Positions 18,355 to 26,763 of a stretch of DNA of 61,055 nt are shown piece after piece. Every line of letters starts with the position of its first letter. The first letter of the stretch is position 1. The stretch comes from Clostridiales bacterium (GTDB taxonomy: Bacteria > Bacillota > Clostridia > Oscillospirales > UBA644), in contig QAKR01000027.1 of the NCBI GenBank assembly GCA_003343705.1, positions 1 to 61,055 of the forward strand. The letters are read 5' to 3'. Under the pieces are notes generated by a model, which saw only the letters and a program-made list of their open reading frames with translations, did no database searches and was not told the origin of the DNA. Made by a program: the position numbers and the translations under genes.

Positions 18355-19506
18355 ATGAAAAAAATTATTTTGGCAACTATTTCTGTTTGTATTTTATTTT
18401 CTTTGTGTTCCTGTTCATCATATGCAGCAGTAAAAAGTGATACTTTTGAAAATATTGCCGGATACCAGTGGAAAAACGTCAAGAATTTTTCCGAGGGATT
18501 AGCAGCAGTAAAAAAAGATAAACTGTGGGGATTTATTAATACCTCAGGTGAACTTATAATAGATTATACATATGATTCCGTTGTTCGTTTTTCCGAAGGG
18601 CTCTGCGCTGTTCAAAAAGATGGAAAATGGGGTTTTATTAATAATAAAGGTGAGATGGTTATTAATAACCAATATTCCTTGGCTTCTATATTTTCAGAAG
18701 GATTTGCAGCTGTTAAACAGGGAAATTATTATGCATATATAAACAATAAGGGGATAGCCATAACCGGATTTGATTATACAGAAGCTCTGGAGTTTTCAGA
18801 AGGAATTGCAGCGGTAAAAAAAGACGGGAGTTACGGTTATGTTGACACCACAGGAAAAATGGTTATTGAAAACAAGTGGTCCGAAGGTCAACTTTTCAGC
18901 GAAGGTCTTGTTGAGGTCTTCAGCCCCGATACAAACCATTTAAGCGGGTTTATGGATGCATCGGGAAATCTTGTTATTAACACAAAGTTCAGCGATGCAC
19001 TTGCTTTTTCGGAAGGTTATGCGGCTGTGCGTATTTCAGACAGTGAGAATAACCTTTACTGGGGTTTTTGTGATAAGACAGGTAAAGTGGTTATAGACAC
19101 TGTTTACGGCGAAGCATATTCGTTTTCAGAAGGATTAGCTGTAGTAGGGAAAATTATTGCCTCCGAAAAAAGCCTATACGGATATGTGAAACCTGACGGT
19201 ACATTATTGGTAGATATGATGTATAATTATGCTTATGCATTAACCGAGGGCCGTGGACGTGTTGCTTCAGATGGCTTATGGGGCTTTATTGACAGTAAAG
19301 GTAACAAAGTTATTCCCTTGGAATACGAGGCGGCAAATGATTTTTCAGAAAATTTTGCTGCCGTTAAAAAGAACGGTAAATGGGGATTAATTGATAAATC
19401 AGGAAACGTTGTTTTACCCATGGAATTTGATGAAATAGGTAATGTTTCAGATAGTTGTGCTTATATTAAATCTAATGATAAATATTCTTTTGTAAAGGTA
19501 AAATAG
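18355..19506 (+). CDS. WG-repeat lipoprotein
   Basis: A 383-residue predicted lipoprotein. A lipobox signal peptide (MKKIILATISVCILFSLCSC) ends at a cysteine near residue 20. The rest is a tandem array of about eight WG (KWG-leptospira-type) repeats of 40-50 residues, with the recurring pattern FSEG-AAV-K-GKWGFI-KGK-VI. Such arrays fold as beta-propeller-like or solenoid structures on the cell surface; no enzymatic motif is present. The start at 18355 is supported by AAAGGA 8 nt upstream and by the promoter overlapping the earlier in-frame ATG at 18316. The next gene begins 1 nt after the stop, so the two are one operon. Confidence 0.9.
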   Translation: MKKIILATISVCILFSLCSCSSYAAVKSDTFENIAGYQWKNVKNFSEGLAAVKKDKLWGFINTSGELIIDYTYDSVVRFSEGLCAVQKDGKWGFINNKGEMVINNQYSLASIFSEGFAAVKQGNYYAYINNKGIAITGFDYTEALEFSEGIAAVKKDGSYGYVDTTGKMVIENKWSEGQLFSEGLVEVFSPDTNHLSGFMDASGNLVINTKFSDALAFSEGYAAVRISDSENNLYWGFCDKTGKVVIDTVYGEAYSFSEGLAVVGKIIASEKSLYGYVKPDGTLLVDMMYNYAYALTEGRGRVASDGLWGFIDSKGNKVIPLEYEAANDFSENFAAVKKNGKWGLIDKSGNVVLPMEFDEIGNVSDSCAYIKSNDKYSFVKVK

Positions 19507-19507
19507 T

Positions 19508-21148
19508 ATGATAATAAAAAATATTAATTCGCTCCAGCGAGTTTTTGGTGATAACGAGCCGGTTGGTGAGATTTCGTCGGCTGTTATGCTTTCAAACGAT
19601 GTTTATAATTTTCAAATTGCAGTATGTCCGGAAGAAGAAGTGTTTTTGAAGTTTAAAATTGAAACGGATATAGAAGAAGCTATTACAATTCGGAATGTTT
19701 TCTCTGTTCCTTCAGATCTCGAAATTTATCCTGATTATGACAAAAACGGTTTTTATGAATTTTCTCCAAACGGGATGTATCCCGATGTTTTAAAACCTTT
19801 AAAAAACAATGTATTTTACGGTAAAAGAGGCAACTGGCAATCGTTATGGGTAACTGTTAACGCCGTGTCAGTAAAACCGGGAAAACATAATTTTTGTATT
19901 ACGTTTGTAAATCCGCACAACGGCAAAGAATATGCAAAAGGAAATACTGTTAGTATTGAAATCCTGGATCCTGCGTTAGAGGATCAAAGGCTTATATACA
20001 CCAACTGGTTTCACTGTGACTGTCTTGCACATTATTATAATGAAGAGGTATTCAGTGAGCGATTTTGGGCGATTACCTTTAATTATATGAAAACAGCAGC
20101 AGAGCATGGTATGAATATGATATTAACGCCGGTTTTCACCCCGCCGCTTGATACAGCTGTGGGCACTGAACGTTTAACAGTTCAACTTGTTGATGTTAAA
20201 AAAGAAAATAATAATTATTATTTTTCCTTTGAAAAACTTGGTCGGTGGATAGACACTGCAAGAAATTGCGGTATTACATATTTTGAAATTTCACATTTGT
20301 TTACGCAGTGGGGAGTCTCATCTTGCCCGAAAATAATGGGACGCGTAAATGGGGAAGAGAAACGTATTTTCGGATGGGATACAGCTGCGGACAGCCCGGA
20401 ATATATCGCATTTCTTGATGCGTTTTTACCGGCACTTATTTCCTATTTAAAGAAGAAAAACGCTGATAAAACTTCTTACTTCCATATTTCAGATGAACCT
20501 TGTGCAGACTATATAGACAGGTACCGTTTTGCCAGTGGTATAATTAAAAAGCATTTAGGCACTGAGTTTCACACCTTTGATGCTTTGTCTGATTATGAAT
20601 TTTACGAAAATGGGCTTGTCGAAACCCCGATACCTGCAACAAGCGCAATAGAGCCATTTAGAAATGTAAAAAATCTTTGGACATATTATTGTTGCGGTCA
20701 ATTCAGAAACGGGTTGTCAAATCGCTTTTTCTGTATGCCTTCAACTCGTAACAGAATTATCGGTGTGCAACTATACATATATAATATAGAGGGCTTTTTG
20801 CAATGGGGCTATAATTTTTATAATACTCAAAATTCATTTTCACAAATTAATCCCTATCTGACAACTGCAGCCGGGGTAGCTTTCCCTTCCGGTGACGCAT
20901 TTGTTGTATATCCTGAAACTGACGGCACAGCTCTGTCTTCGTTGCGCTTTGAAGTTTTTGCGGATGCTTTACGTGATTTACAAGCATTACAGACTCTTGA
21001 AAAAATAATTGGACGCCAGGCGGTTATATCAATTATACAAGAAGGTGTTGATTATGAAATAACCATGACTGAATATCCTACGGATTACAAATGGCTTATT
21101 AATTTACGCGAAAAGGTTAATATGAGATTAAATTCATTGTTAAAATAA
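19508..21148 (+). CDS. DUF4091 domain protein (putative glycoside-hydrolase-like)
   Basis: A 546-residue protein without a signal peptide. The N-terminal ~150 residues look like a beta-sandwich. The C-terminal half shows the DUF4091 pattern: TSYFHISDEPCADYIDRY, then a late WGYNFYNTQNS and YPETDG...SSLRFEVFADALRDLQAL ending the family. DUF4091 proteins are thought to be TIM-barrel glycoside-hydrolase relatives, and the acidic DEP pair is a candidate catalytic site; activity is unproven. The gene starts 1 nt after the WG lipoprotein stop. The absence of an export signal suggests an intracellular, perhaps phosphorylated or transported, glycan substrate. That is inference. Confidence 0.8.
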   Translation: MIIKNINSLQRVFGDNEPVGEISSAVMLSNDVYNFQIAVCPEEEVFLKFKIETDIEEAITIRNVFSVPSDLEIYPDYDKNGFYEFSPNGMYPDVLKPLKNNVFYGKRGNWQSLWVTVNAVSVKPGKHNFCITFVNPHNGKEYAKGNTVSIEILDPALEDQRLIYTNWFHCDCLAHYYNEEVFSERFWAITFNYMKTAAEHGMNMILTPVFTPPLDTAVGTERLTVQLVDVKKENNNYYFSFEKLGRWIDTARNCGITYFEISHLFTQWGVSSCPKIMGRVNGEEKRIFGWDTAADSPEYIAFLDAFLPALISYLKKKNADKTSYFHISDEPCADYIDRYRFASGIIKKHLGTEFHTFDALSDYEFYENGLVETPIPATSAIEPFRNVKNLWTYYCCGQFRNGLSNRFFCMPSTRNRIIGVQLYIYNIEGFLQWGYNFYNTQNSFSQINPYLTTAAGVAFPSGDAFVVYPETDGTALSSLRFEVFADALRDLQALQTLEKIIGRQAVISIIQEGVDYEITMTEYPTDYKWLINLREKVNMRLNSLLK

Positions 21149-21210
21149 ACATTTTTAAATAAGCCTATTTGTTTAATTTTAACGAATTGTTTATTGACAC
21201 AAAAAAAACA

Positions 21211-21239
21211 TTGCAAAATGCTACTTTTTGTATTATAAT
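21211..21239 (+). promoter_or_regulatory. Sigma-A-type promoter of the 640-residue secreted protein gene
   Basis: TTGCAA (21211-21216), 17-nt spacer, TATAAT (21234-21239), with an upstream A tract. A TTGACA at 21194-21199 is too far from this -10 to be its partner. Confidence 0.6.
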
Positions 21240-21297
21240 TAAGTTAATTAAACTGGCAGAAGAAATTTTTGGAATTTTTTTAGGAGGAATAGAAAAA

Positions 21298-23217
21298 ATG
21301 AAAAAAAGAGTTTTAGCAGCCATTCTTACTCTTGCTTTAGTTGCATCGCTTGTTGCTGCTATAAGCATTCCGTCATATGCGGCTACAATGGGTAAGACTC
21401 AAAGTAAGCTTATTGGTGAGCTTTCAGAATTTATTAAAACAGCAGAATCTCAGATTCCCCGTGACGACTGGCAGAATATTCCCGGTGAAACCGGCGAACA
21501 TCCGTTGACTACTGAGCTTAAAGCGAAAATTGTTGAAGCAAAAGCTTTACGTGGCGAAAAGAATGTTGATAAAATGGATGCTTTTCTTGTCGATCTTTAC
21601 GGCGGTTGGGTTGAATTAAAGGATGATAAAGACGTTCCTACAGGCGAATATGGTTATGGTGATTCCAATAAGCCATTTACCAAATTCCAAGATACTCTTA
21701 ACATTCGTTGGGGCAGCGGCAACTATTTTAAGAAAAATTATACAGGTGTTGAGTATTCTCTTTATTATGGTGATAAGCCTCTTTCACAGTTGAAGAGAGA
21801 AAATTACACTATTGAAAGTTGGGAAGAGTTCCGTAAAACAGTTGATGTAATTGAAGCCTATATGAATGTTACTTCTGAATACCCGACAACACATATGTCT
21901 GTATGTACCCGTTCTGAAATGTATAAAAATCTTCAGGATTACTATGCTGCATACGATAAACTTGTGCCATTTAACGGAGACAAAGAGGTAAACAAATACA
22001 GAGGATATTTACATGATGTTCTTTTCCGTACATATTGTAAACCTTACGTAGAAAAAGGCTGGACATTTGAAGAAATGTACACCGTAATGGATGTAAAAAA
22101 GCCTGCAGATTCCCCTGAGTATAATGCATTTAAAAACTTTGTTGAAAGCTGTACCAATATATATAACGACGCCAATGCAACAGTTGAACAACTTCAGGGT
22201 TGCTTAGATATGGAGCCCAGATATACAGTAAAAACTGAAACATCTTCTTATCAGATAACAAAATCTGAGGCAGAAAAACAAATAGCTGAAGGAAAACTTA
22301 AAGAAGCTGATCTTGTTAGAGAAACCGATGAAGATGGCAAACCCACTGATAAATATGTTATGAAATATGAATATCAGGAAAAAATGAGCGGATATGTTCA
22401 GGATTTCCGTGATAATATCTATCTCGGTAAAAAATACAGAGAAGATAAGAATCCTATATATCAAAAAGCTTTACTGGAATATCAAAACGGTAAATCCACT
22501 AAAGAAAATTGGGATATTTTCATGAAGTGTTTTGAGAAAGTCGACGCTGTTATTAATGAGCCTTTAACAAAAGAGAGTGTCTTTGTACAAGGGATTGCAG
22601 ATGTTAGAGCAGCATATGAAGTTTTGAAGGGCACATATACTGATAAAAAGCAATATGAGCTTGCTTACGAGCAAATCACCGAATGGGTTAAAGAAAAAGG
22701 CGAGCTTGATAAAATATACACAGCAGCAACCGTTGAAACATTTAAAACAGCTTTGAAGACTTTTGAAGATGCTTATGCTTCTTTCCAAAAGGGCGAAACA
22801 TTATATACAGAAGAAGATCTATATACTTTTATTCTTTATATATATAATGCTAAAGACGGCTTGAAACTTTTAGATGACGGTGGCGACAAGGATGATGTTG
22901 GCCTTGAAGAAGTATTAAACCAAATGGTAGTACTATTTGATGAATTTACTTACATTAAAGAAGAATTTACAACAATGTTTGAAGATAACGATGTTGATGA
23001 GCTTCAGCAAGAATGTTTTGACTTATTTATCGAAGCTTATGATGCATTTGAAAAGCTGATGAACAAGGGCCTTGATGAAATAGAAGCAAACAAGAAAGAT
23101 GCTAATGCAAAAATCACTGTGACAACACAGGAAATCTTTAAAGCTTTGCTTGAACTTTATCAGGCACAGAACTCTTTAACTCTTCAAATAGCAGCTCCGG
23201 GCACATCTAACGACTAA
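21298..23217 (+). CDS. Secreted helical protein of unknown function
   Basis: A 640-residue protein that I do not recognise. A clear Sec signal peptide (MKKRVLAAILTLALVASLVA, cleavage probably after SYA near residue 26) precedes an acidic, lysine- and aromatic-rich, largely alpha-helical chain. Several segments share a loose pattern of 60-80 residues, such as YTIESWEEFRKTVDVIEAYM, STKENWDIFMKCFEKVDAVI and YTAATVETFKTALKTFEDAY, resembling FIVAR/GA-type helical bundle modules. There is no LPXTG, lipobox or C-terminal anchor, so it should be released or held non-covalently. The start follows TTAGGAGGA with ideal spacing, and the gene has its own promoter and terminator, so it is monocistronic. 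An upstream extension to 21169 runs through the promoter and is rejected. Confidence 0.82.
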   Translation: MKKRVLAAILTLALVASLVAAISIPSYAATMGKTQSKLIGELSEFIKTAESQIPRDDWQNIPGETGEHPLTTELKAKIVEAKALRGEKNVDKMDAFLVDLYGGWVELKDDKDVPTGEYGYGDSNKPFTKFQDTLNIRWGSGNYFKKNYTGVEYSLYYGDKPLSQLKRENYTIESWEEFRKTVDVIEAYMNVTSEYPTTHMSVCTRSEMYKNLQDYYAAYDKLVPFNGDKEVNKYRGYLHDVLFRTYCKPYVEKGWTFEEMYTVMDVKKPADSPEYNAFKNFVESCTNIYNDANATVEQLQGCLDMEPRYTVKTETSSYQITKSEAEKQIAEGKLKEADLVRETDEDGKPTDKYVMKYEYQEKMSGYVQDFRDNIYLGKKYREDKNPIYQKALLEYQNGKSTKENWDIFMKCFEKVDAVINEPLTKESVFVQGIADVRAAYEVLKGTYTDKKQYELAYEQITEWVKEKGELDKIYTAATVETFKTALKTFEDAYASFQKGETLYTEEDLYTFILYIYNAKDGLKLLDDGGDKDDVGLEEVLNQMVVLFDEFTYIKEEFTTMFEDNDVDELQQECFDLFIEAYDAFEKLMNKGLDEIEANKKDANAKITVTTQEIFKALLELYQAQNSLTLQIAAPGTSND

Positions 23218-23230
23218 TAATTAACAATTT

Positions 23231-23261
23231 AAAAGGTCCGCCCATATGGGCGGTCCTTTTT
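23231..23261. terminator. Intrinsic terminator between convergent genes
   Basis: An inverted repeat pairs AAAAGG-CCGCCC with GGGCGG-CCTTTT, with one central T-T mismatch and an ATAT loop. It is followed by T residues on the plus strand and is preceded by A residues, so it can serve both the secreted protein gene and galM. Confidence 0.85.
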
Positions 23262-23281
23262 ACAAATTATAATTCTATTAT

Positions 23282-24256
23282 TTATCCATTAATTTGAAAA
23301 ACTGTTTTATGTTTATATTCTTCATTCTTCTTTAATAAGCAACCTCCAAAATCAGCGCTGTTAGGGCTATTTGGAGCAAACTGTGTTTCCATACAAAAAC
23401 CGGTTCGGAAATTTATAGGGTTACCGTCTTTGCCGGGTTCTGTTCCGTTTAGAAAATTCCCGGTATAAAGTTGTATACAAGGCATATCTGTGTATACACT
23501 CATTGAAATACCGCTTTTTTCGGAATATGCTTTTGCGGCATAAAAACCGTTAATAAAATAGTTACAGTCATATCCGTTTTGAATTTTAAGTTGTTTGTCA
23601 TCAGCGTGTATATCTTTACCTATTTTTTTTGGAACACGAAAATCAAAAGGTGTACTTTCCACAGACGATTTTGATACAGGGATTAAACCTTCATCCGTAT
23701 TATTAACATAATCGGCATTTATTTGAAGAAGAGTGTTTTCAATGCAATCACCATCAAGGTTGAAATACGAATGGTTTGTTAAATTTATCGTTGTGTCCTC
23801 GTCACAAACTGCGTAATAGTCAATTATAAATTGTTTATTAATCAGAGTAAATGTAACCTCAATATATAAATTCCCGGGGTAACCTTCTTCTTTATCCGGG
23901 CTTTGGAGTGAAAGGCAAATAGAGTTTTGGCTATAATATTTAACATTCCAAATCTTTCTGTTAAATCCGATGTTTCCACCATGTAAATGATTATAGCCGT
24001 CATTTTTAGCCAAGGTATATTTTTTATTATTTAAAACAAACTCACCATCTGCAATCCTATTTGCGTAACGCCCTACAGTTGCCCCTAAATAAGCCGTTGT
24101 TGTTTCATAAAAATCACGGGAAGGGTAGCCTAAAACTATATCCCTATCATTGACAAATAAGTTGACGATAGTTGCACCGTAATCACTTATTTTAACTTTT
24201 AAAAAATCGTTTTTTATCGTATACAGCTTTGTATTTTTACCAAATGGTTCCGTCAT
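23282..24256 (-). CDS. galM: Aldose 1-epimerase (galactose mutarotase)
   Basis: Interconverts alpha and beta anomers of galactose and other aldoses; 324 residues, the usual length. The beta-supersandwich family motifs are present: ATVGRYANRIADGEF, HGGNIGFNRKIW, LTNHSYFNLDG (catalytic histidine) and FCMETQFAPNSPN with the catalytic glutamate near residue 297. No signal peptide. No galactokinase or other Leloir gene is next to it, so the sugar pathway is not defined by context. Confidence 0.93.
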   Translation of the reverse strand: MTEPFGKNTKLYTIKNDFLKVKISDYGATIVNLFVNDRDIVLGYPSRDFYETTTAYLGATVGRYANRIADGEFVLNNKKYTLAKNDGYNHLHGGNIGFNRKIWNVKYYSQNSICLSLQSPDKEEGYPGNLYIEVTFTLINKQFIIDYYAVCDEDTTINLTNHSYFNLDGDCIENTLLQINADYVNNTDEGLIPVSKSSVESTPFDFRVPKKIGKDIHADDKQLKIQNGYDCNYFINGFYAAKAYSEKSGISMSVYTDMPCIQLYTGNFLNGTEPGKDGNPINFRTGFCMETQFAPNSPNSADFGGCLLKKNEEYKHKTVFQING

Positions 24257-24317
24257 ATCTTTTCCACCTTAATGAATATTTAAAATAAACTATATTTTTA
24301 CAAATTATATTAAAAGG

Positions 24318-24362
24318 CTGACTCTCCCGGTTTATTTTAAATCAGGAGAGTCAGACTATAAG
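24318..24362 (-). terminator. Intrinsic terminator of the 89-residue protein gene
   Basis: A perfect 10-bp inverted repeat: CTGACTCTCC at 24318-24327 against GGAGAGTCAG at 24345-24354. Read on the minus strand it is followed by CCTTTTAA, so it terminates the small minus-strand gene before galM. Confidence 0.8.
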
Positions 24363-24379
24363 ATTTTTCATAAAGTTCT

Positions 24380-24649
24380 TTACTCCTTGTTTTTCTTTTC
24401 AAGAACTTTTTCGCCATAAAGGTTGAATCTGAACAGCAGGCTGTCATCTTCAGGATTTTCACATACTACTTTTGCAGATTTAATCATTCCGCCTTCAACA
24501 AGCTTGGCAACTCCGATTAAACGACAGAATTGGCTTTTAAGGTTAAGCTTATCGCCTTCTTCAGTTATAATGTAGACATCGCCTTTACATTGGTCTATGG
24601 CTTCCATGAATTTGCGAAAATCAATTTTGTGTAATTCAAGAGAACTCAT
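24380..24649 (-). CDS. Conserved small protein of unknown function (89 aa)
   Basis: An 89-residue soluble protein starting MSSLELHKIDFRKFMEAIDQ. Alternating strands around YIITEEGDKLNLKSQFCRLIG and a central VEGGMIKSAKVVCENPEDDSLLFRFNL suggest a small alpha/beta fold. I believe similar short proteins occur widely in Clostridia, sometimes mislabelled poly(A) polymerase, but no function is known to me and no nucleotidyltransferase motif is present. It is monocistronic, with a strong terminator and a good AGGAG-like Shine-Dalgarno before its ATG. Confidence 0.7.
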   Translation of the reverse strand: MSSLELHKIDFRKFMEAIDQCKGDVYIITEEGDKLNLKSQFCRLIGVAKLVEGGMIKSAKVVCENPEDDSLLFRFNLYGEKVLEKKNKE

Positions 24650-24747
24650 TTGTATATCACTCCTTTCTATTATATTATATACTAAAATATGGAATTGTCA
24701 ATATTGTTTACAATAAAACCATCTAATCTTTACATAGTGAGGTAAAT

Positions 24748-25488
24748 ATGAGAATTATTTTTTTAGGTACAAGTCATGGCACTGCAACCCCGAATAGATT
24801 TAACTCCTCTTCGCTTATATGTTCGGGAGATAGTAATTATCTGGTTGATGCAGGGGAGCCTGTTGGAGCCCTTATGATTCGGCAAGGGTTAGATATAAAT
24901 AACATCCGAGCCGTATTTATAACGCATATGCACGGAGATCATGTATGCGGGCTTATAAATTTAATAAAGTTATTTGTAAAGTATCCCAAGACAAAACATT
25001 TCATATACCTTCCTGAAGATTGCAAAGACGGGATTTTAAGCTTTATGAAAGTTATACATATTGATGTTCCTAATGATATTGTTGAGTTTCGTATAACGAA
25101 AGAAGGCTCTATTTATACAGATGATAATATTTCTGTCTCGTCGTTTCCTACGCGACATGTTTGTATAGGTGATGTTAATGCGGGCTTTGGTTATACATTT
25201 TATGCTGACAATAAAAAACTTATGTATACAGGGGATATAAATCAAAGCTTTCTTCCGTTTTTAGAATCCAATGAACATTATGATGCATGTGTTTTTGAAG
25301 GGACACATTATGAGCCTGCTCCGGTATTGGAAAAGCTTGAAAAATGCAAATTCGATCGCCTTTTTATAAATCATATTCGTGAAGAGTGGCATGATAACAG
25401 CGGTGTGGAATTTGCAAAAAAACATTTTTTCGATAAACTTCCGTATCCTGTTGAAATTGTTTTTGACGGTGAAAAATATATAATATAA
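24748..25488 (+). CDS. Metallo-beta-lactamase fold hydrolase (RNase Z-like)
   Basis: A 246-residue MBL-fold protein. The zinc-binding HxHxDH motif is exact in FITHMHGDHVCGL (~residues 59-71). Further ligands are the histidine in FPTRHV, the aspartate in MYTGD and the histidine in INHIREEW. The overall order resembles RNase Z, which matures tRNA 3' ends, but at 246 residues it is shorter than the usual ~305 and lacks an obvious flexible arm. It could therefore be another phosphodiesterase of the same clan. It stands alone between divergent and co-directional neighbours. Confidence 0.8.
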   Translation: MRIIFLGTSHGTATPNRFNSSSLICSGDSNYLVDAGEPVGALMIRQGLDINNIRAVFITHMHGDHVCGLINLIKLFVKYPKTKHFIYLPEDCKDGILSFMKVIHIDVPNDIVEFRITKEGSIYTDDNISVSSFPTRHVCIGDVNAGFGYTFYADNKKLMYTGDINQSFLPFLESNEHYDACVFEGTHYEPAPVLEKLEKCKFDRLFINHIREEWHDNSGVEFAKKHFFDKLPYPVEIVFDGEKYII

Positions 25489-25493
25489 CATTG

Positions 25494-25522
25494 TTGACTT
25501 AATTAACAAAATATGGTAAAAT
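25494..25522 (+). promoter_or_regulatory. Sigma-A promoter of the GGDEF gene
   Basis: TTGACT (25494-25499), 17-nt spacer, TAAAAT (25517-25522) with an extended TGG just before the -10. It overlaps the first in-frame ATG at 25513, which rules that codon out as the start. Confidence 0.7.
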
Positions 25523-25545
25523 ATGATGGCGGAAGGGGTGAGCTT

Positions 25546-26703
25546 TTGTCAAATAGTTTTATTATAACATTTTTATATATAGAGCTTGATCTGACTTGTT
25601 CTATTATACTGTCGATTTTATTATTTAATATGTCAAGAAAGAAATTCGGTATAAATATGCCTGACAATCGTGCCTTTAAGCGATCTGTCATATGTACAAT
25701 AATAATTCTTTTGCTTGATTGCGGTATGTGGTTTTTTGACAAACAAACTTTCTTTGCAGCGTACCATCTTAACTGTGCTTTTACTGTTTTTTATTATACA
25801 TTTGCTACGGTTGTAAGCGCAACGTGGTTTATTTATGTAGTTTCTAAATTGTATGGAAATATAAAAATTAATTTATTATATTTTCTGCCTATAATTATGA
25901 TGGCAATATTATCTGTTGTAAGCATCTTTACAGGATGGATTTTTAACATTAATGAAAGTAATACATATTCTCACGGGCCGTATTTCTTTATTTTACCGGT
26001 TATTTCATATTATTATTTTATATTAGCTATAATAGCTGTTATTAAAACTTGGCGAGCTTCATCCTCCGGTAAAAACGAAAAAAAACTTTATCTTTCGCTT
26101 ATATTGTTCCCATTACCTACAATTATCGGAAGCCTGATTCAGTCGTTTCTATACGGAATTTCTATTATGTGGACATGTACCACAATATCATTACTAATTA
26201 TTTTTGTAAATTTCCAAAATAATGAGATATACACAGATTTTTTAACGGGGTTATATAACAGACGCCAGCTTACGGAATATTTATTGTGGAAAACAGGGAA
26301 AACAGATAATAAAAGGGCTTTGGTTGCCTTTATGCTGGATATTAATCATTTCAAAAAAATAAATGACGAGTATGGCCATTCTGTAGGAGATAAAGCGATT
26401 TTTTCAGCTGCGGAGATTATACGCCGTTGTAGCTCTCCGGATGATTTTATAGCCCGTTACGGTGGAGATGAGTTTGTTATTATAAAAGAATTTAATTCGA
26501 AATATGAAGCACCTGCTTTTATTACAAAAATAAACGAAGTGGCAAATAATTTTAATAAATTAAAAAAGCGATTATATATTATAGATTTTAGTATAGGGTT
26601 TGCTGTATATGGAGAAAATGATTGTAAATCGCCTGAAGACTTAATTGAAGCGGCAGACAGAATGATGTATATTCAAAAAAACCAAAGTAGAATAAAGGCT
26701 TAA
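25546..26703 (+). CDS. Membrane-bound diguanylate cyclase (GGDEF)
   Basis: Predicted to make cyclic di-GMP from two GTP at the membrane. The N-terminal ~220 residues hold about seven hydrophobic helices forming an unnamed sensor. The C-terminal GGDEF domain includes DFLTGLYNRRQL, MLDINHFKKINDEYGHSVGD and an intact active site RYGGDEF. The usual inhibitory RxxD site five residues before the active site is absent (the arginine position is serine), so product feedback through that site is unlikely. The start is TTG at 25546, 385 residues, because GGAAGGGGTG precedes it with proper spacing and the promoter overlaps the upstream ATG. No PilZ or EAL gene lies nearby. Confidence 0.88.
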   Translation: MSNSFIITFLYIELDLTCSIILSILLFNMSRKKFGINMPDNRAFKRSVICTIIILLLDCGMWFFDKQTFFAAYHLNCAFTVFYYTFATVVSATWFIYVVSKLYGNIKINLLYFLPIIMMAILSVVSIFTGWIFNINESNTYSHGPYFFILPVISYYYFILAIIAVIKTWRASSSGKNEKKLYLSLILFPLPTIIGSLIQSFLYGISIMWTCTTISLLIIFVNFQNNEIYTDFLTGLYNRRQLTEYLLWKTGKTDNKRALVAFMLDINHFKKINDEYGHSVGDKAIFSAAEIIRRCSSPDDFIARYGGDEFVIIKEFNSKYEAPAFITKINEVANNFNKLKKRLYIIDFSIGFAVYGENDCKSPEDLIEAADRMMYIQKNQSRIKA

Positions 26704-26720
26704 TCTAAAATTATAAAATA

Positions 26721-26760
26721 AAGCAGTCACAGGTTGAATTTACTTGTGGCTGCTTGTGTT
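26721..26760. terminator. Intrinsic terminator between convergent GGDEF and LRR genes
   Basis: The arms AAGCAGTCACAGGT and ACTTGTGGCTGCTT pair with minor G-U changes around a short loop. A T-rich tract follows on the plus strand and A/T-rich sequence lies on the other side. Confidence 0.75.
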
Positions 26761-26763
26761 TTA

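Noticed and set aside
21169..21297. 43-codon N-terminal extension of the secreted protein
   Set aside because: It runs through the promoter, and the signal peptide with a strong TTAGGAGGA begins at 21298.
25513..25545. ATG at 25513 as start of the GGDEF protein
   Set aside because: The codon lies in the promoter (-10 TAAAAT at 25517-25522), so it is upstream of the transcript start.
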